Shown: positions 22,044-29,379 of the stretch, piece after piece
Numbering within the stretch: position 1 is the first letter of the stretch
Layout of the letters: every line of letters begins with the position of its first letter
DNA from: a virus
IMG/VR virus record: IMGVR_UViG_3300046352_000068
Coordinates: 1-64,000 of that record
Length of the DNA stretch: 64,000 nt
Direction: 5' to 3' (one strand)
The notes under the pieces: model-generated
Databases searched by the model: none
Told to the model about the DNA's origin: nothing
What the model saw: the letters and a program-made list of their open reading frames with translations, nothing else
Program-made: the position numbers and the translations under genes

Positions 22044-22352
22044 ATGCTCGAATCGAAACGACAAACCAAAATACGCAATGCACTAATCAAAGACGGCTAC
22101 TTCGTAACTAAACTTACAGTTACAAGTACTCCAGGAATACCTGATCTGCTTGCGATAAAAGATGGCAAAGCCTTATTCATTGAGGTTAAGCAACCGGGTA
22201 ATGACCCAACTGAGTTACAATTATTCATGCACGATAAGCTGAGAGGCTTTGGATGCGAAGTTAAAGTTTGGACAGACTATGGAACAGATTATGGTAGCAG
22301 TACCAACGAGCATAATCAAGTGGATGGCAGCGATGCGGAAGGATACTTTTGA
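22044..22352 (+). CDS. VRR-NUC nuclease
   Basis: A 102-residue PD-(D/E)XK nuclease of the VRR-NUC type. The core GIPDLLAIKDGKALFIEVKQPGNDPTELQ (written in two parts: PD at about 31-32 and EVK at about 46-48) has the D...E-x-K catalytic set and the downstream Gln. Such stand-alone phage VRR-NUC proteins follow a SNF2-like helicase and probably cut branched DNA. The final ~25 residues overlap the next gene and are low complexity. Confidence 0.85.
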   Translation: MLESKRQTKIRNALIKDGYFVTKLTVTSTPGIPDLLAIKDGKALFIEVKQPGNDPTELQLFMHDKLRGFGCEVKVWTDYGTDYGSSTNEHNQVDGSDAEGYF

Positions 22353-22635
22353 TCAGGTAGCAGACGCATTAATCCACTTCTCGAATGAGTTGGAAGAAGA
22401 TTACGAGAGAACGATTGTGTTCAGCGTAGTCGATGATGAACCGAAGTACTTTAGGTTTCACGCCTCTCCTGGAGAACTAACCTTTGATGGTGAAGACGAA
22501 CCCACGGAGATGGTGTCAGTGGAATTACTCGAGCAGATAGATGTAGACGAGTTCTTAGATGAAGTCCTAGAAGGCAATCAAATTATTAAAGACAACAATT
22601 TAAAACGATTTATCGCAAGTTATGAGTTTATTTGA
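22279..22635 (+). CDS. Hypothetical 118-residue acidic protein
   Basis: ATG 22279 is chosen as a compromise; in-frame ATGs at 22249 and further downstream are possible. The C-terminal 70 residues are strongly acidic (DEPTEMVSVELLEQIDVDEFLDEVLEG). It overlaps the VRR-NUC 3' end by 74 bases and the nrdB start by 14. No family is recognised. Confidence 0.5.
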   Translation: MEQIMVAVPTSIIKWMAAMRKDTFDQVADALIHFSNELEEDYERTIVFSVVDDEPKYFRFHASPGELTFDGEDEPTEMVSVELLEQIDVDEFLDEVLEGNQIIKDNNLKRFIASYEFI

Positions 22636-23614
22636 AAAACGTATCGCATATAAACCTTTTGAATACCCAGAGTATTTTACTGAAGGGTGGTTAAAGCAAG
22701 CCCAGGCATTCTGGTTATATACTGAAATCCCTATGTCATCCGATGTAAAGGATTGGAATGAGAATCTAACAGAGAATGAGAAGCACGTAGTAGGTAATAT
22801 CCTATTAGGTTTTGCTCAAACAGAATGTGCTGTGTCTGACTATTGGACAGGCATGGTGACTGATTGGTTCCCTAAGCACGAGATTATTCAGATGGCAATC
22901 TTATTTGGAGCACAAGAGACAGTTCACGCAGCTGCTTACTCGTATCTGAATGATACCCTTGGTCTTGATGACTACGAAGGATTTATGCACGAGCCTGCGA
23001 TTGCTGGTCGTATTGAGTCGTTGACATCTGTGCCACATAATTACAACTATAAGATTCTGTGCACATCTGCACCAGCACGTAGAGATGTGGCTAGATCACT
23101 AGCAATCTTCTCGGCGTTCACTGAAGGAGTGGCCTTGTACAGCTCATTCGCTGTGTTGTATTCGTTCCAAATGAACAATAAGCTAAAAGGTATCGGACAG
23201 CAGATGAAGTGGTCTGTAAGGGACGAAGCCTTGCACTCTAAGATGGGATGTCAATTGTTCCGTCATATGTGTGAGGAGTTCCCTGACCTAAAGACCGATG
23301 CCAAAGATGCCATCATCGAAGCGGCTAAGTTAACTCTTGAGATGGAGATGAACTTCATCGACAAGATATTTGAGAGAGGTGACTTAGAGAATCTAAAGGC
23401 ATACGACCTTAAACACTTTATGCATAAACGCATCAATGACAAGTTAGTAGAGTTAGGCTACGATGCCATCTTTGCTTATGACCCTGCAGCTGCTGAGCAA
23501 TTGGATTGGTTCTACCAATTAACAGCAGGCGTTGAGCATTCTGATTTCTTTGCAACAAGACCAACAGCGTACAGTAAAGCCAACGAAGGCGAAGACTGGA
23601 GTGATATGTTTTAA
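22622..23614 (+). CDS. nrdB: Ribonucleotide reductase class I beta subunit
   Basis: The 330-residue small subunit carries the metal-radical cofactor for reducing NDPs to dNDPs with NrdA. Ligands by spacing: Glu68 (in FAQTECAVSDYW, where Escherichia coli has Asp84), Glu99 and His102 (QETVH), Glu168 (FTEGVAL), Glu202 and His205 (RDEALH). The radical Tyr is kept at 106. The C-terminus EDWSDMF is the peptide that docks on NrdA. The Glu in place of the first Asp is a variant seen in some subclasses. Followed by mazG-like gene and nrdA. Confidence 0.93.
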   Translation: MSLFEKRIAYKPFEYPEYFTEGWLKQAQAFWLYTEIPMSSDVKDWNENLTENEKHVVGNILLGFAQTECAVSDYWTGMVTDWFPKHEIIQMAILFGAQETVHAAAYSYLNDTLGLDDYEGFMHEPAIAGRIESLTSVPHNYNYKILCTSAPARRDVARSLAIFSAFTEGVALYSSFAVLYSFQMNNKLKGIGQQMKWSVRDEALHSKMGCQLFRHMCEEFPDLKTDAKDAIIEAAKLTLEMEMNFIDKIFERGDLENLKAYDLKHFMHKRINDKLVELGYDAIFAYDPAAAEQLDWFYQLTAGVEHSDFFATRPTAYSKANEGEDWSDMF

Positions 23615-23634
23615 CTTAAACTAAATATAATACA

Positions 23635-23943
23635 ATGGAAGAATTATCTTTTGACCAACTAATTATTAATGTACACGACTGGGCTAACGAGAAGGGTTTA
23701 ATAGACCCATCATTTGTAAAGTCTCAATTTGTAAAATGCGTCGAGGAGTTAGGTGAAACTGCCTCCGCTATCAGCAAGAATAAGCCCGATGAATTAATCG
23801 ATGGCCTAGGTGACACATTCGTGACGCTTATTATCCTATCTCTGCAATGCGGAGTTACTCCACAAGAAGCATTGAACGCAGCGTGGAACGAGATTAAAGA
23901 TCGCAAAGGGAAAATTGTTTCAGGTACATTCATTAAGCAATGA
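23635..23943 (+). CDS. MazG-like nucleotide pyrophosphohydrolase
   Basis: A 102-residue all-helical protein. KCVEELGETASAISKN (about 34-49) and DELIDGLGDTFVTLI (about 51-65) give the EE-x-x-E...E/D-x-x-D metal-binding layout of MazG/HisE-type enzymes, with a C-terminal NEIKDRKGKIV segment. It would hydrolyse NTPs or dNTPs, possibly dUTP or alarmone-related substrates, and sits between the two ribonucleotide reductase genes, so a role in nucleotide pools is likely. Confidence 0.85.
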   Translation: MEELSFDQLIINVHDWANEKGLIDPSFVKSQFVKCVEELGETASAISKNKPDELIDGLGDTFVTLIILSLQCGVTPQEALNAAWNEIKDRKGKIVSGTFIKQ

Positions 23944-24218
23944 CAAAGCACCATCCTATCCATGAACAGGACCTAATAGACTTAGGTTTTGAGAAAGTCT
24001 TTGTCTCTAAACACGAGTCAGGACATGAGCACGACTTCTACTACTATGTTTATGTAGTATCGAAGCACACCACAATGATAACTAACGCTGATGATGAGGC
24101 GAAACTTAGTACATGGCAGGTGTTTTTATTTGATGATGACTTTTACTTTGATGAGATAGAACCTCTAACAACTTTTTTAACATCCTTCAAATATGTCAAA
24201 CTCCCCGATAAAGATTGA
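23940..24218 (+). CDS. Hypothetical 92-residue protein
   Basis: His- and Asp/Glu-rich protein (HESGHEHDFYYYVYV near 22-36) with aromatic strands. Overlaps the MazG-like stop by 4 bases. No family is recognised. Confidence 0.6.
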   Translation: MTKHHPIHEQDLIDLGFEKVFVSKHESGHEHDFYYYVYVVSKHTTMITNADDEAKLSTWQVFLFDDDFYFDEIEPLTTFLTSFKYVKLPDKD

Positions 24219-24330
24219 GATAGTGTTGCCAGATAAGTCAAACGCCTCAATCGACGCAAGCAGTGCCGAGAGTGCTGTACAAATGATAGAATTTTTACTT
24301 GAACTAATAAAATCTTTAGAAAATGATTAA
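24193..24330 (+). CDS. Small 45-residue protein
   Basis: ATG 24193 to TAA 24330. A polar/acidic N-terminal half and an amphipathic helix (AVQMIEFLLELIKSLEND). It overlaps the previous gene by 26 bases and the nrdA start by 8. Function unknown. Confidence 0.5.
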   Translation: MSNSPIKIEIVLPDKSNASIDASSAESAVQMIEFLLELIKSLEND

Positions 24331-26089
24331 TCACGCAGAAAACCTAGGATGGGAACTAGATGTAGACTTCCCAGCTTGGGGTAACTCACCCGAATACGTA
24401 AAGACAATCTCAGGTGGATACCTATTAGCAGGAGAGAAACCAATAGATGCTTATCGCAGAGTGTCTAAGGCTGTAGCCGAAAGGTTAAACAAACCAGAGT
24501 TAGCAGATAAATTCTTTGACTATATCTGGAAAGGTTTTTTAAATTTAGCCACACCTGTGTTATCTAACACAGGCACTGATCGTGGCTTACCAATCTCGTG
24601 TTACGGCGTTGACATTGCTGACGCTGTTTATGACATTGGTACCAAGAACTTAGAAATGATGCTACTTGCAAAGCACGGAGGTGGAGTAGGCATAGGCTTC
24701 AATCGCATCCGTCCTGCAGGATCAAAGATATCTAAGAATGGTACATCAGATGGTGTTATCCCATTCACTAAGATATTTGATTCCACTATTCTTGCAACAT
24801 CACAAGGAAACGTGCGTCGTGGTGCTGCATCAAGTAACCTAAATATTGAGCACAAAGACTTTGAGGATTGGTTGGAGATTCGTGAACCTAAGGGTGATGT
24901 GAATCGCCAGTGCTTGAATCTACACCAATGTGCTGTGGTGGGTGATAAGTTTATGCGCAAGCTAGAAGACGGTGATCCGGATGCACGTCGCAAATGGGGT
25001 AAGTTATTGCAGAAGCGTAAGGCCACAGGTGAGCCGTACATTATGTTCAAGGGTAACGTGAACAAGCAGAACCCTGAGGCATACAAGAAGAATAGTTTGA
25101 AGGTTTATATGACGAACATCTGCAGCGAAATCGTTCTGCATACAGATGAAAGCCATAGCTTTGTATGCTGTCTGTCCTCAGTCAACTTAGCTAAGTACGA
25201 TGAGTGGAAAGACACGGACTTAATACACGTGGCTACTTGGTTCCTAGATGGTGTACTAGAAGAGTTCATTCAGAAAGCTAAGAATATGAAAGGCTTTGAA
25301 AACGTAGTTCGCTTTGCTGAGAAAGGTCGTGCTATTGGGTTAGGTGTTCTAGGATGGCATACATACTTACAACAGAAAGGTATCCCATTTGAAGGGTTGC
25401 TTGCTCAGTTTGAGACACGTAAGATATTCTCTCAGATTAAGATTGAGTCTGAGCGTGCATCACGTGATATGGCTGTTGAGTATGGCGAGCCATTATGGTG
25501 CGTGGAGACAGGTATGCGTAACACACACTTACGTGCTATTGCTCCAACGGTATCTAACTCTAAGCTAAGTGGTAATGTGTCAGCAGGTGTTGAGCCTTGG
25601 GCTGCTAACGTATTCACAGACCAATCAGCTAAGGGTACATTTATTCGTAAGAACAAAGAACTTGAGAAGGTGCTTAAGAAGATTGGCATTAACACTAAAG
25701 AAATCTGGGATAAGATTCTTGCTGATGGTGGATCAATCCAAGACATTGCTGAACTTGATGAATGGTATTATGTGAATGGTAAATTAACGAATGATGTTCC
25801 AGAAGATTCTGACCACATTAGAGTCAAAGAGGTGTTCAAAACATTCAAGGAGATTAACCAATTAGAATTAATTAAGCAGGCAGGTATTCGTCAGCAATAC
25901 ATTGACCAATCTGTTTCATTGAACTTGGCATTCCCATCACAGGCTACACCTAAGTGGATTAACCAAGTACACATGGAGGCTTGGAGACAACGCATCAAAA
26001 CATTGTACTATATGCGTACTGAGTCAGTATTGAGAGCAGATATTGCCACACGTGCTACTGATGAAAGTTGCATTTCGTGTGACGGGTAG
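24323..26089 (+). CDS. nrdA: Ribonucleotide reductase class I alpha subunit
   Basis: The 588-residue catalytic subunit. It lacks the N-terminal ATP-cone (shorter than the usual ~750), so it probably lacks dATP feedback through that domain. Active-site residues: Cys93 (ISCYGVD), Asn265-Cys267-Glu269 (NICSEI) with the thiyl Cys267, Cys282/283 (CCLSS) and the C-terminal shuttle pair Cys583/Cys586 (ESCISCDG). It works with NrdB, 700 bases upstream. A tandem repeat and an RNA ligase gene follow. Confidence 0.94.
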   Translation: MINHAENLGWELDVDFPAWGNSPEYVKTISGGYLLAGEKPIDAYRRVSKAVAERLNKPELADKFFDYIWKGFLNLATPVLSNTGTDRGLPISCYGVDIADAVYDIGTKNLEMMLLAKHGGGVGIGFNRIRPAGSKISKNGTSDGVIPFTKIFDSTILATSQGNVRRGAASSNLNIEHKDFEDWLEIREPKGDVNRQCLNLHQCAVVGDKFMRKLEDGDPDARRKWGKLLQKRKATGEPYIMFKGNVNKQNPEAYKKNSLKVYMTNICSEIVLHTDESHSFVCCLSSVNLAKYDEWKDTDLIHVATWFLDGVLEEFIQKAKNMKGFENVVRFAEKGRAIGLGVLGWHTYLQQKGIPFEGLLAQFETRKIFSQIKIESERASRDMAVEYGEPLWCVETGMRNTHLRAIAPTVSNSKLSGNVSAGVEPWAANVFTDQSAKGTFIRKNKELEKVLKKIGINTKEIWDKILADGGSIQDIAELDEWYYVNGKLTNDVPEDSDHIRVKEVFKTFKEINQLELIKQAGIRQQYIDQSVSLNLAFPSQATPKWINQVHMEAWRQRIKTLYYMRTESVLRADIATRATDESCISCDG

Positions 26090-26094
26090 CAATA

Positions 26095-26150
26095 TATTAT
26101 AATTTTAACACAGCACTGTATTATAATTTTAACACAGCACTATATTATAA
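26095..26150 (+). repeat. 24-base tandem repeat upstream of RNA ligase
   Basis: Two full units of 24 bases (26095-26118 and 26119-26142, one difference) and a third truncated after 8 bases run straight into the start codon. The unit is TATTATAATTTTAACACAGC plus four bases. It fills the whole nrdA-ligase gap and may hold repeated binding sites or reflect slippage. Confidence 0.8.
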
Positions 26151-26704
26151 TGAAGAAGATAAGTACACTATTTAGAAAGAATCCAGATAAACTTGGATTG
26201 GTTATCGATGAAATAGATCCTCAGAATACGTGGGTGTCAGAAATAGATGTTGTAGCGACACAGAAGTTTGATGGCACAGCATGTGCTATTATTAACGGAG
26301 AGTTGTATAAGCGATACGATGCAAATAAAGGTAAGGTTGCTCCTGATGGAGCAATCCCTTGCCAAGAACCAGATGAAGTCACAGGTCATCATCCACACTG
26401 GGTAAAGTGTGATAGATATAAGCCAGAAGATAAATATTTCTTTGAGGGGTTTGACGGAATGCCACCTTGGGAAAGAGTGTATGGTACTTATGAATTGTGT
26501 GGGCCAAAGATAAATGGTAACCCTGAAAATTTGTCAACCCACATGTTATTGAAACACGGGCTATTTAAAATTGGGTTATCCTCAACGGACTTCTGGTACT
26601 TAAGGGGAAGATTAAAGAAACTTGATATAGAAGGAATAGTTTTTCATCATCCTGATGGACGCATGTGTAAGATACGTAAGTCTGATTTTGGTCTTAAAAG
26701 ATAA
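26150..26704 (+). CDS. RNA ligase family nucleotidyltransferase
   Basis: A 184-residue minimal ligase core. Motif I QKFDGTACAI (about 45-54) gives the adenylated Lys; motif III-like GTYELCGPKI (near 113-122), motif IV LDIEGIVFHH (near 163-172) and motif V CKIRKSDFG (near 174-182) complete the nucleotidyltransferase pocket. There is no clear C-terminal accessory domain. It would seal broken RNA (for example tRNA cut by host defence), as known for phage RNA ligases. Ordinary DNA ligase is less likely given its size. Confidence 0.8.
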   Translation: MKKISTLFRKNPDKLGLVIDEIDPQNTWVSEIDVVATQKFDGTACAIINGELYKRYDANKGKVAPDGAIPCQEPDEVTGHHPHWVKCDRYKPEDKYFFEGFDGMPPWERVYGTYELCGPKINGNPENLSTHMLLKHGLFKIGLSSTDFWYLRGRLKKLDIEGIVFHHPDGRMCKIRKSDFGLKR

Positions 26705-26717
26705 ACATTTACCTTTG
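26687..26717 (+). promoter_or_regulatory. Promoter for the 26.7-26.9 kb non-coding region
   Basis: TTTG at 26687-26690, exactly 19 bases, then TACCTTTG at 26710-26717: a near-ideal Bacteroidota promoter lying across the 3' end of the ligase gene. Transcription would begin near 26724. Confidence 0.65.
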
Positions 26718-26723
26718 TTACAA

Positions 26724-26850
26724 CATACTTCTCCTGCATCCTATAAGAACTGCACGCTAAGGTTGGCTCTCCAGGTGTACAACTGCGACCCTTAAAGAAG
26801 TTTTTTCACAAGTTTGGTCAAGCCTCTTAGAAATAACGTAACCAAACAGT
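26724..26850 (+). ncRNA. Candidate non-coding RNA between ligase and 27.0 kb genes
   Basis: No reading frame of note occurs from 26705 to 27005. A strong promoter precedes and an intrinsic terminator follows (26851-26893), so a transcript of about 170 bases is expected. It can form TAAGG/CCTTA plus an inner CAG/CTG hairpin whose loop holds AGGTGTACAAC (a motif also at 14103 and 14292). ATAAGAACTG occurs twice (near 26743 and 26866). Confidence 0.5.
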
Positions 26851-26893
26851 AATCGGGTTCATGCCATAAGAACTGAGCCCGATTCATTTTTTT
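26818..26893 (+). terminator. Terminator hairpin, possibly pseudoknotted
   Basis: AATCGGGTTC (26851-26860) pairs with GAGCCCGATT (26875-26884, one G-U) and is followed by CATTTTTTT, a clear rho-independent terminator. TCTTA (26825-26829) can pair with TAAGA in its loop (26867-26871), giving the same interleaved layout as the four pseudoknot leaders. A near-match -7 box CAAGTTTG is at 26808. The stem-1 pairing is short, so the pseudoknot is tentative. Confidence 0.6.
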
Positions 26894-26963
26894 CTTTGAA
26901 AAAGTATACAAGTAATTAGATAATTAACTAAATTTACAAAGGTTAAAGTGATAATTATTTTGA

Positions 26964-26997
26964 AAGGGGAGGTGTTTATCGTTTTACATCTCCCCTT
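26964..26997 (+). promoter_or_regulatory. Long hairpin in the leader of the 27006 gene
   Basis: AAGGGGAGGTGT (26964-26975) pairs over 12 bases with ACATCTCCCCTT (26986-26997, one G-U) around a 10-base loop, 8 bases before ATG 27006. No T-run follows, so it is more likely a translation or stability control element than a terminator. Confidence 0.55.
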
Positions 26998-27005
26998 ACT
27001 TGTTT

Positions 27006-27206
27006 ATGAAAGAGCATATAGACTATACAAACACAACAATTCGCTTCATCAATAAGATGACAGACGAGATATACGAGGCTCTTATCGACAAAGAGTACGA
27101 GGATTTACAAGACTCCATTTCAATTTTAATCGAAAAATTAAATCAATTACGCAATGAAACCTTACCTAGAATTCGCACTAGAGTTGCACCAACAAGGCGA
27201 CCTTAA
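27006..27206 (+). CDS. Hypothetical 66-residue helical protein
   Basis: Coiled-coil-like acidic protein (DEIYEALIDKEYEDLQDSISILIEKL) with a short Arg-rich end. ATG 27006 is preferred over the upstream TTG at 27000. It overlaps the phosphoesterase gene by 53 bases. A regulatory or accessory role with that enzyme is conceivable. Confidence 0.6.
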   Translation: MKEHIDYTNTTIRFINKMTDEIYEALIDKEYEDLQDSISILIEKLNQLRNETLPRIRTRVAPTRRP

Positions 27207-28353
27207 CAAAGCCGAGATTGCCAAAAGAGTTCAAGAGCATTACAACATGCACGATCGAAACGTCGAGACTCTTCGCAAAAGAATATCCGCATACATTTTA
27301 AAATCAGAGCACCGTGGCCTTGCTGATGAGTGTGAAGCTGCAGGTATATCGCTGGCAGACACACAACACTATTGGTATAAAGGAAAGCATTACTCTGTTT
27401 TTGCAAAGTCAAATGTAAAGACGGAAGACGTTCCTTATGAGAATGTAATTCGTGACATCATAGGTTCTTATAATCCATCAAAGATACAATCAATAGCCAA
27501 ACACAAAATCTCCTCTCCTGTCGCAATTAAGGCTACTGTATCGGATTGCCACGTAGGATTAGAGCCTAATCCAGGTGGAACTTCTTTATTTGCTTACGAA
27601 TACAATGAACAGATTTTTAAAGATAATTTATCTAAAGTGTTTAACTCTTTATGTAAAGAACGAGACGCTAATGGTAAATTTGACTTATTGGTTATTGATG
27701 ATCTTGGTGATGGCCTTGATGGCTGGAATGGTCAAACCACAAGAGGTGGTCATGGTTTAGACCAAAATATGAATAATGAAGAGATGTTCCGAGTTTTTGT
27801 AGAAGGTAAGCTAAATCTTATTGAAAATTGCATCAAAGAGGGTATTGCTAATGAAATTGTAGTTCGAAATGTAGCTAACGATAATCACTCTGGATCATTT
27901 GCATCCATTGCAAATATGACTATTCAGATGCTATTAAATAGAACTTACTCGCCTGATGATGTGTCATTTTACATATTAAATAAGTTCATGGAGCATTTTG
28001 AATACGGAGACCATACATTTATCTTGACTCATGGCAAAGATGCCAAGCATATGTTTAAGGGTTTGCCTTACAACTTAAATGACAAGGCAGTGTCTTTTAT
28101 AAATGACTACATAGATCATTATGATATTCGTTCAAAATATATCCACGTAGAGAAAGGTGACTTGCACCGAGTTGGGTATGATAGAACAAAGAAGTTTGAT
28201 TACCGAAATTTCATGACATTTGCACCTCCTAGTGCATGGGTTAGCCACAACTTTGGGGATTGTTATTCAGGTTATTCAATTCAAACGGTGCCTAAATTTA
28301 ATGGAGAAATTAGTCATACAGATTACTATTTCGACATGAAAAAGAAGATTTAG
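27154..28353 (+). CDS. Metallophosphoesterase with N-terminal helical domain
   Basis: A 399-residue protein. The first ~60 residues (LNKAEIAKRVQEHYNM, VETLRKRISAYI) resemble a helix-turn-helix. A calcineurin-like core follows: SDCHVGL (about 129-135), DDLGDGLDG (about 181-189), NDNHSGS (near 243-249) and a THGKDAKHM histidine motif (near 289-297). It resembles phage SbcD/MRE11-like phosphoesterases found in replication blocks. DNA or nucleotide phosphodiester substrates are likely. It is followed by the copy-a pseudoknot leader. Confidence 0.85.
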   Translation: MKPYLEFALELHQQGDLNKAEIAKRVQEHYNMHDRNVETLRKRISAYILKSEHRGLADECEAAGISLADTQHYWYKGKHYSVFAKSNVKTEDVPYENVIRDIIGSYNPSKIQSIAKHKISSPVAIKATVSDCHVGLEPNPGGTSLFAYEYNEQIFKDNLSKVFNSLCKERDANGKFDLLVIDDLGDGLDGWNGQTTRGGHGLDQNMNNEEMFRVFVEGKLNLIENCIKEGIANEIVVRNVANDNHSGSFASIANMTIQMLLNRTYSPDDVSFYILNKFMEHFEYGDHTFILTHGKDAKHMFKGLPYNLNDKAVSFINDYIDHYDIRSKYIHVEKGDLHRVGYDRTKKFDYRNFMTFAPPSAWVSHNFGDCYSGYSIQTVPKFNGEISHTDYYFDMKKKI

Positions 28354-28361
28354 TATTTTTG
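28354..28361 (+). promoter_or_regulatory. -7 box TATTTTTG for leader a
   Basis: TATTTTTG (TAnnTTTG) lies 1 base after the stop of the phosphoesterase gene and 14 bases before stem 1. A degenerate -33 (TTTCG) occurs 20 bases upstream. Confidence 0.5.
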
Positions 28362-28367
28362 TTGTAA

Positions 28368-28447
28368 TTATAACTGTTGCAGAGTTAAATTATAAAAACA
28401 TTAGCATTGGAGAGTAAGGCTGCAACCCTGAAATCCAATGCTTTTTT
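28368..28447 (+). ncRNA. Pseudoknot leader, copy a (HNH gene)
   Basis: Stem 1 GTTGCAG (28376-28382) pairs with CTGCAAC (28420-28426). Stem 2 AGCATTGGA (28403-28411) pairs with TCCAATGCT (28434-28442). All pairs are Watson-Crick. The interleaved order gives an H-type pseudoknot with junctions of 20, 8 and 7 bases, close to copies c (23, 10, 8) and d. TTTTTATT follows and leads to ATG 28451, so stem 2 plus the U-tract would also read as an intrinsic terminator. Confidence 0.65.
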
Positions 28448-28450
28448 ATT

Positions 28451-28996
28451 ATGGAAGAAATATTTAAAGACATAGCTGGATACGAAGGCCACTATATGGT
28501 GAGTAATTTAGGAAATGTAATTTCATTAAAATACAATAAAGTTCGTAAAATGAAATTAAGGTTAGATCAACATGGTTACCCTACGATATGCCTATGGAAA
28601 GATGGTAAAAGCACATTTCCTAAAGTACACAGATTGGTATATGAAGCATTTATTGGTCCGAGAGGAGACAGTATGACTATAAATCATATTGATTATGATA
28701 GAGCAAATAATAATGTAAATAATTTAGAGTCAGTCACATATAGGGAAAATTCTTCACACAGAGCCTTAAGGGAAAATAAATCATCTAAATATCTTGGCGT
28801 GGACTATAAACGAGGCGTATGTAAATGGGTTTCCAGGATAACATTTGAAGGAAAAAGATATCACTTAGGTATATTTAAAACAGAAATAGAGGCATTTGAA
28901 GCTAGAATGAAGTTTGAAAAAGAAAACAATATTATTAATAAATATTTTAGTAATTTTACAGAAATATATGAAAATGACAGTACAAGAATACGTTAG
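28451..28996 (+). CDS. HNH homing endonuclease with AP2 domain
   Basis: A 181-residue free-standing homing endonuclease. NUMOD4-like start (DIAGYEGHYMVSNLGNVISL), HNH core VHRLVYEAF then NHIDYDRANNNVNNLESV, and a C-terminal AP2-type DNA-binding domain (SKYLGVDYKRGVCKWVSRI, then GIFKTEIEAFEAR). Expressed behind the copy-a pseudoknot leader. Its final 23 bases contain the start of the Dps-like gene. Confidence 0.88.
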   Translation: MEEIFKDIAGYEGHYMVSNLGNVISLKYNKVRKMKLRLDQHGYPTICLWKDGKSTFPKVHRLVYEAFIGPRGDSMTINHIDYDRANNNVNNLESVTYRENSSHRALRENKSSKYLGVDYKRGVCKWVSRITFEGKRYHLGIFKTEIEAFEARMKFEKENNIINKYFSNFTEIYENDSTRIR

Positions 28997-29327
28997 TGCA
29001 TTAATGGAGATTGAGAATGTATCTCATATCGCACACTTACAGACATCATCATTTGCAGAGCATAAGGCTTTGAATGAATTATACGATGGGATTGTTGACC
29101 AGTTTGATGCATTCGTTGAAGCATACCAAGGTAAGTATGGCATCATTAAGGGATACAAATCCTTTAAATTAGAAGAAGGCGTCGATATGATTTCTTACTT
29201 GAAAGAAAAAATGACAGCATTTGATGCGTATCGTGGCACGTTAACTGACGGATACTTGCAGCAAATGGTTGATAATACGCAAGAGTTATTAAGCTCTACG
29301 TTATACAAATTAAGATTTTTAAGTTAG
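28974..29327 (+). CDS. Dps/ferritin-like protein
   Basis: A 117-residue helical protein. HIAHLQTSSFAEHKALNEL (about 15-33), then Asp and Glu residues after YDGIVDQFDAFVE, reproduces the Dps ferroxidase spacing H..H....F..H..L...Y......D...E. It is shorter than Dps (about 160) and fits the DUF5856-type ferritin-like phage family. Possible roles are DNA protection or iron/oxidant handling. ATG 28974 (or 28968) is inside the HNH 3' end. Last gene of the early block. Confidence 0.7.
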   Translation: MTVQEYVSALMEIENVSHIAHLQTSSFAEHKALNELYDGIVDQFDAFVEAYQGKYGIIKGYKSFKLEEGVDMISYLKEKMTAFDAYRGTLTDGYLQQMVDNTQELLSSTLYKLRFLS

Positions 29328-29350
29328 AATTGCGTATAAGGTGATTAATT

Positions 29351-29378
29351 AAAAAGGGGACTCTTGGTCCCCATTTTT
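29351..29378. terminator. Two-way terminator between early and virion blocks
   Basis: GGGGAC-tcttg-GTCCCC (29356-29372) is flanked by AAAAA before and ATTTTT after, so it works as an intrinsic terminator in both directions. It separates the converging plus-strand early block and minus-strand virion block. Confidence 0.88.
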
Positions 29379-29379
29379 A

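Noticed and set aside
24628-25086. 152-residue minus-strand frame over nrdA
   Set aside because: It is an antisense shadow of the conserved catalytic-subunit sequence.
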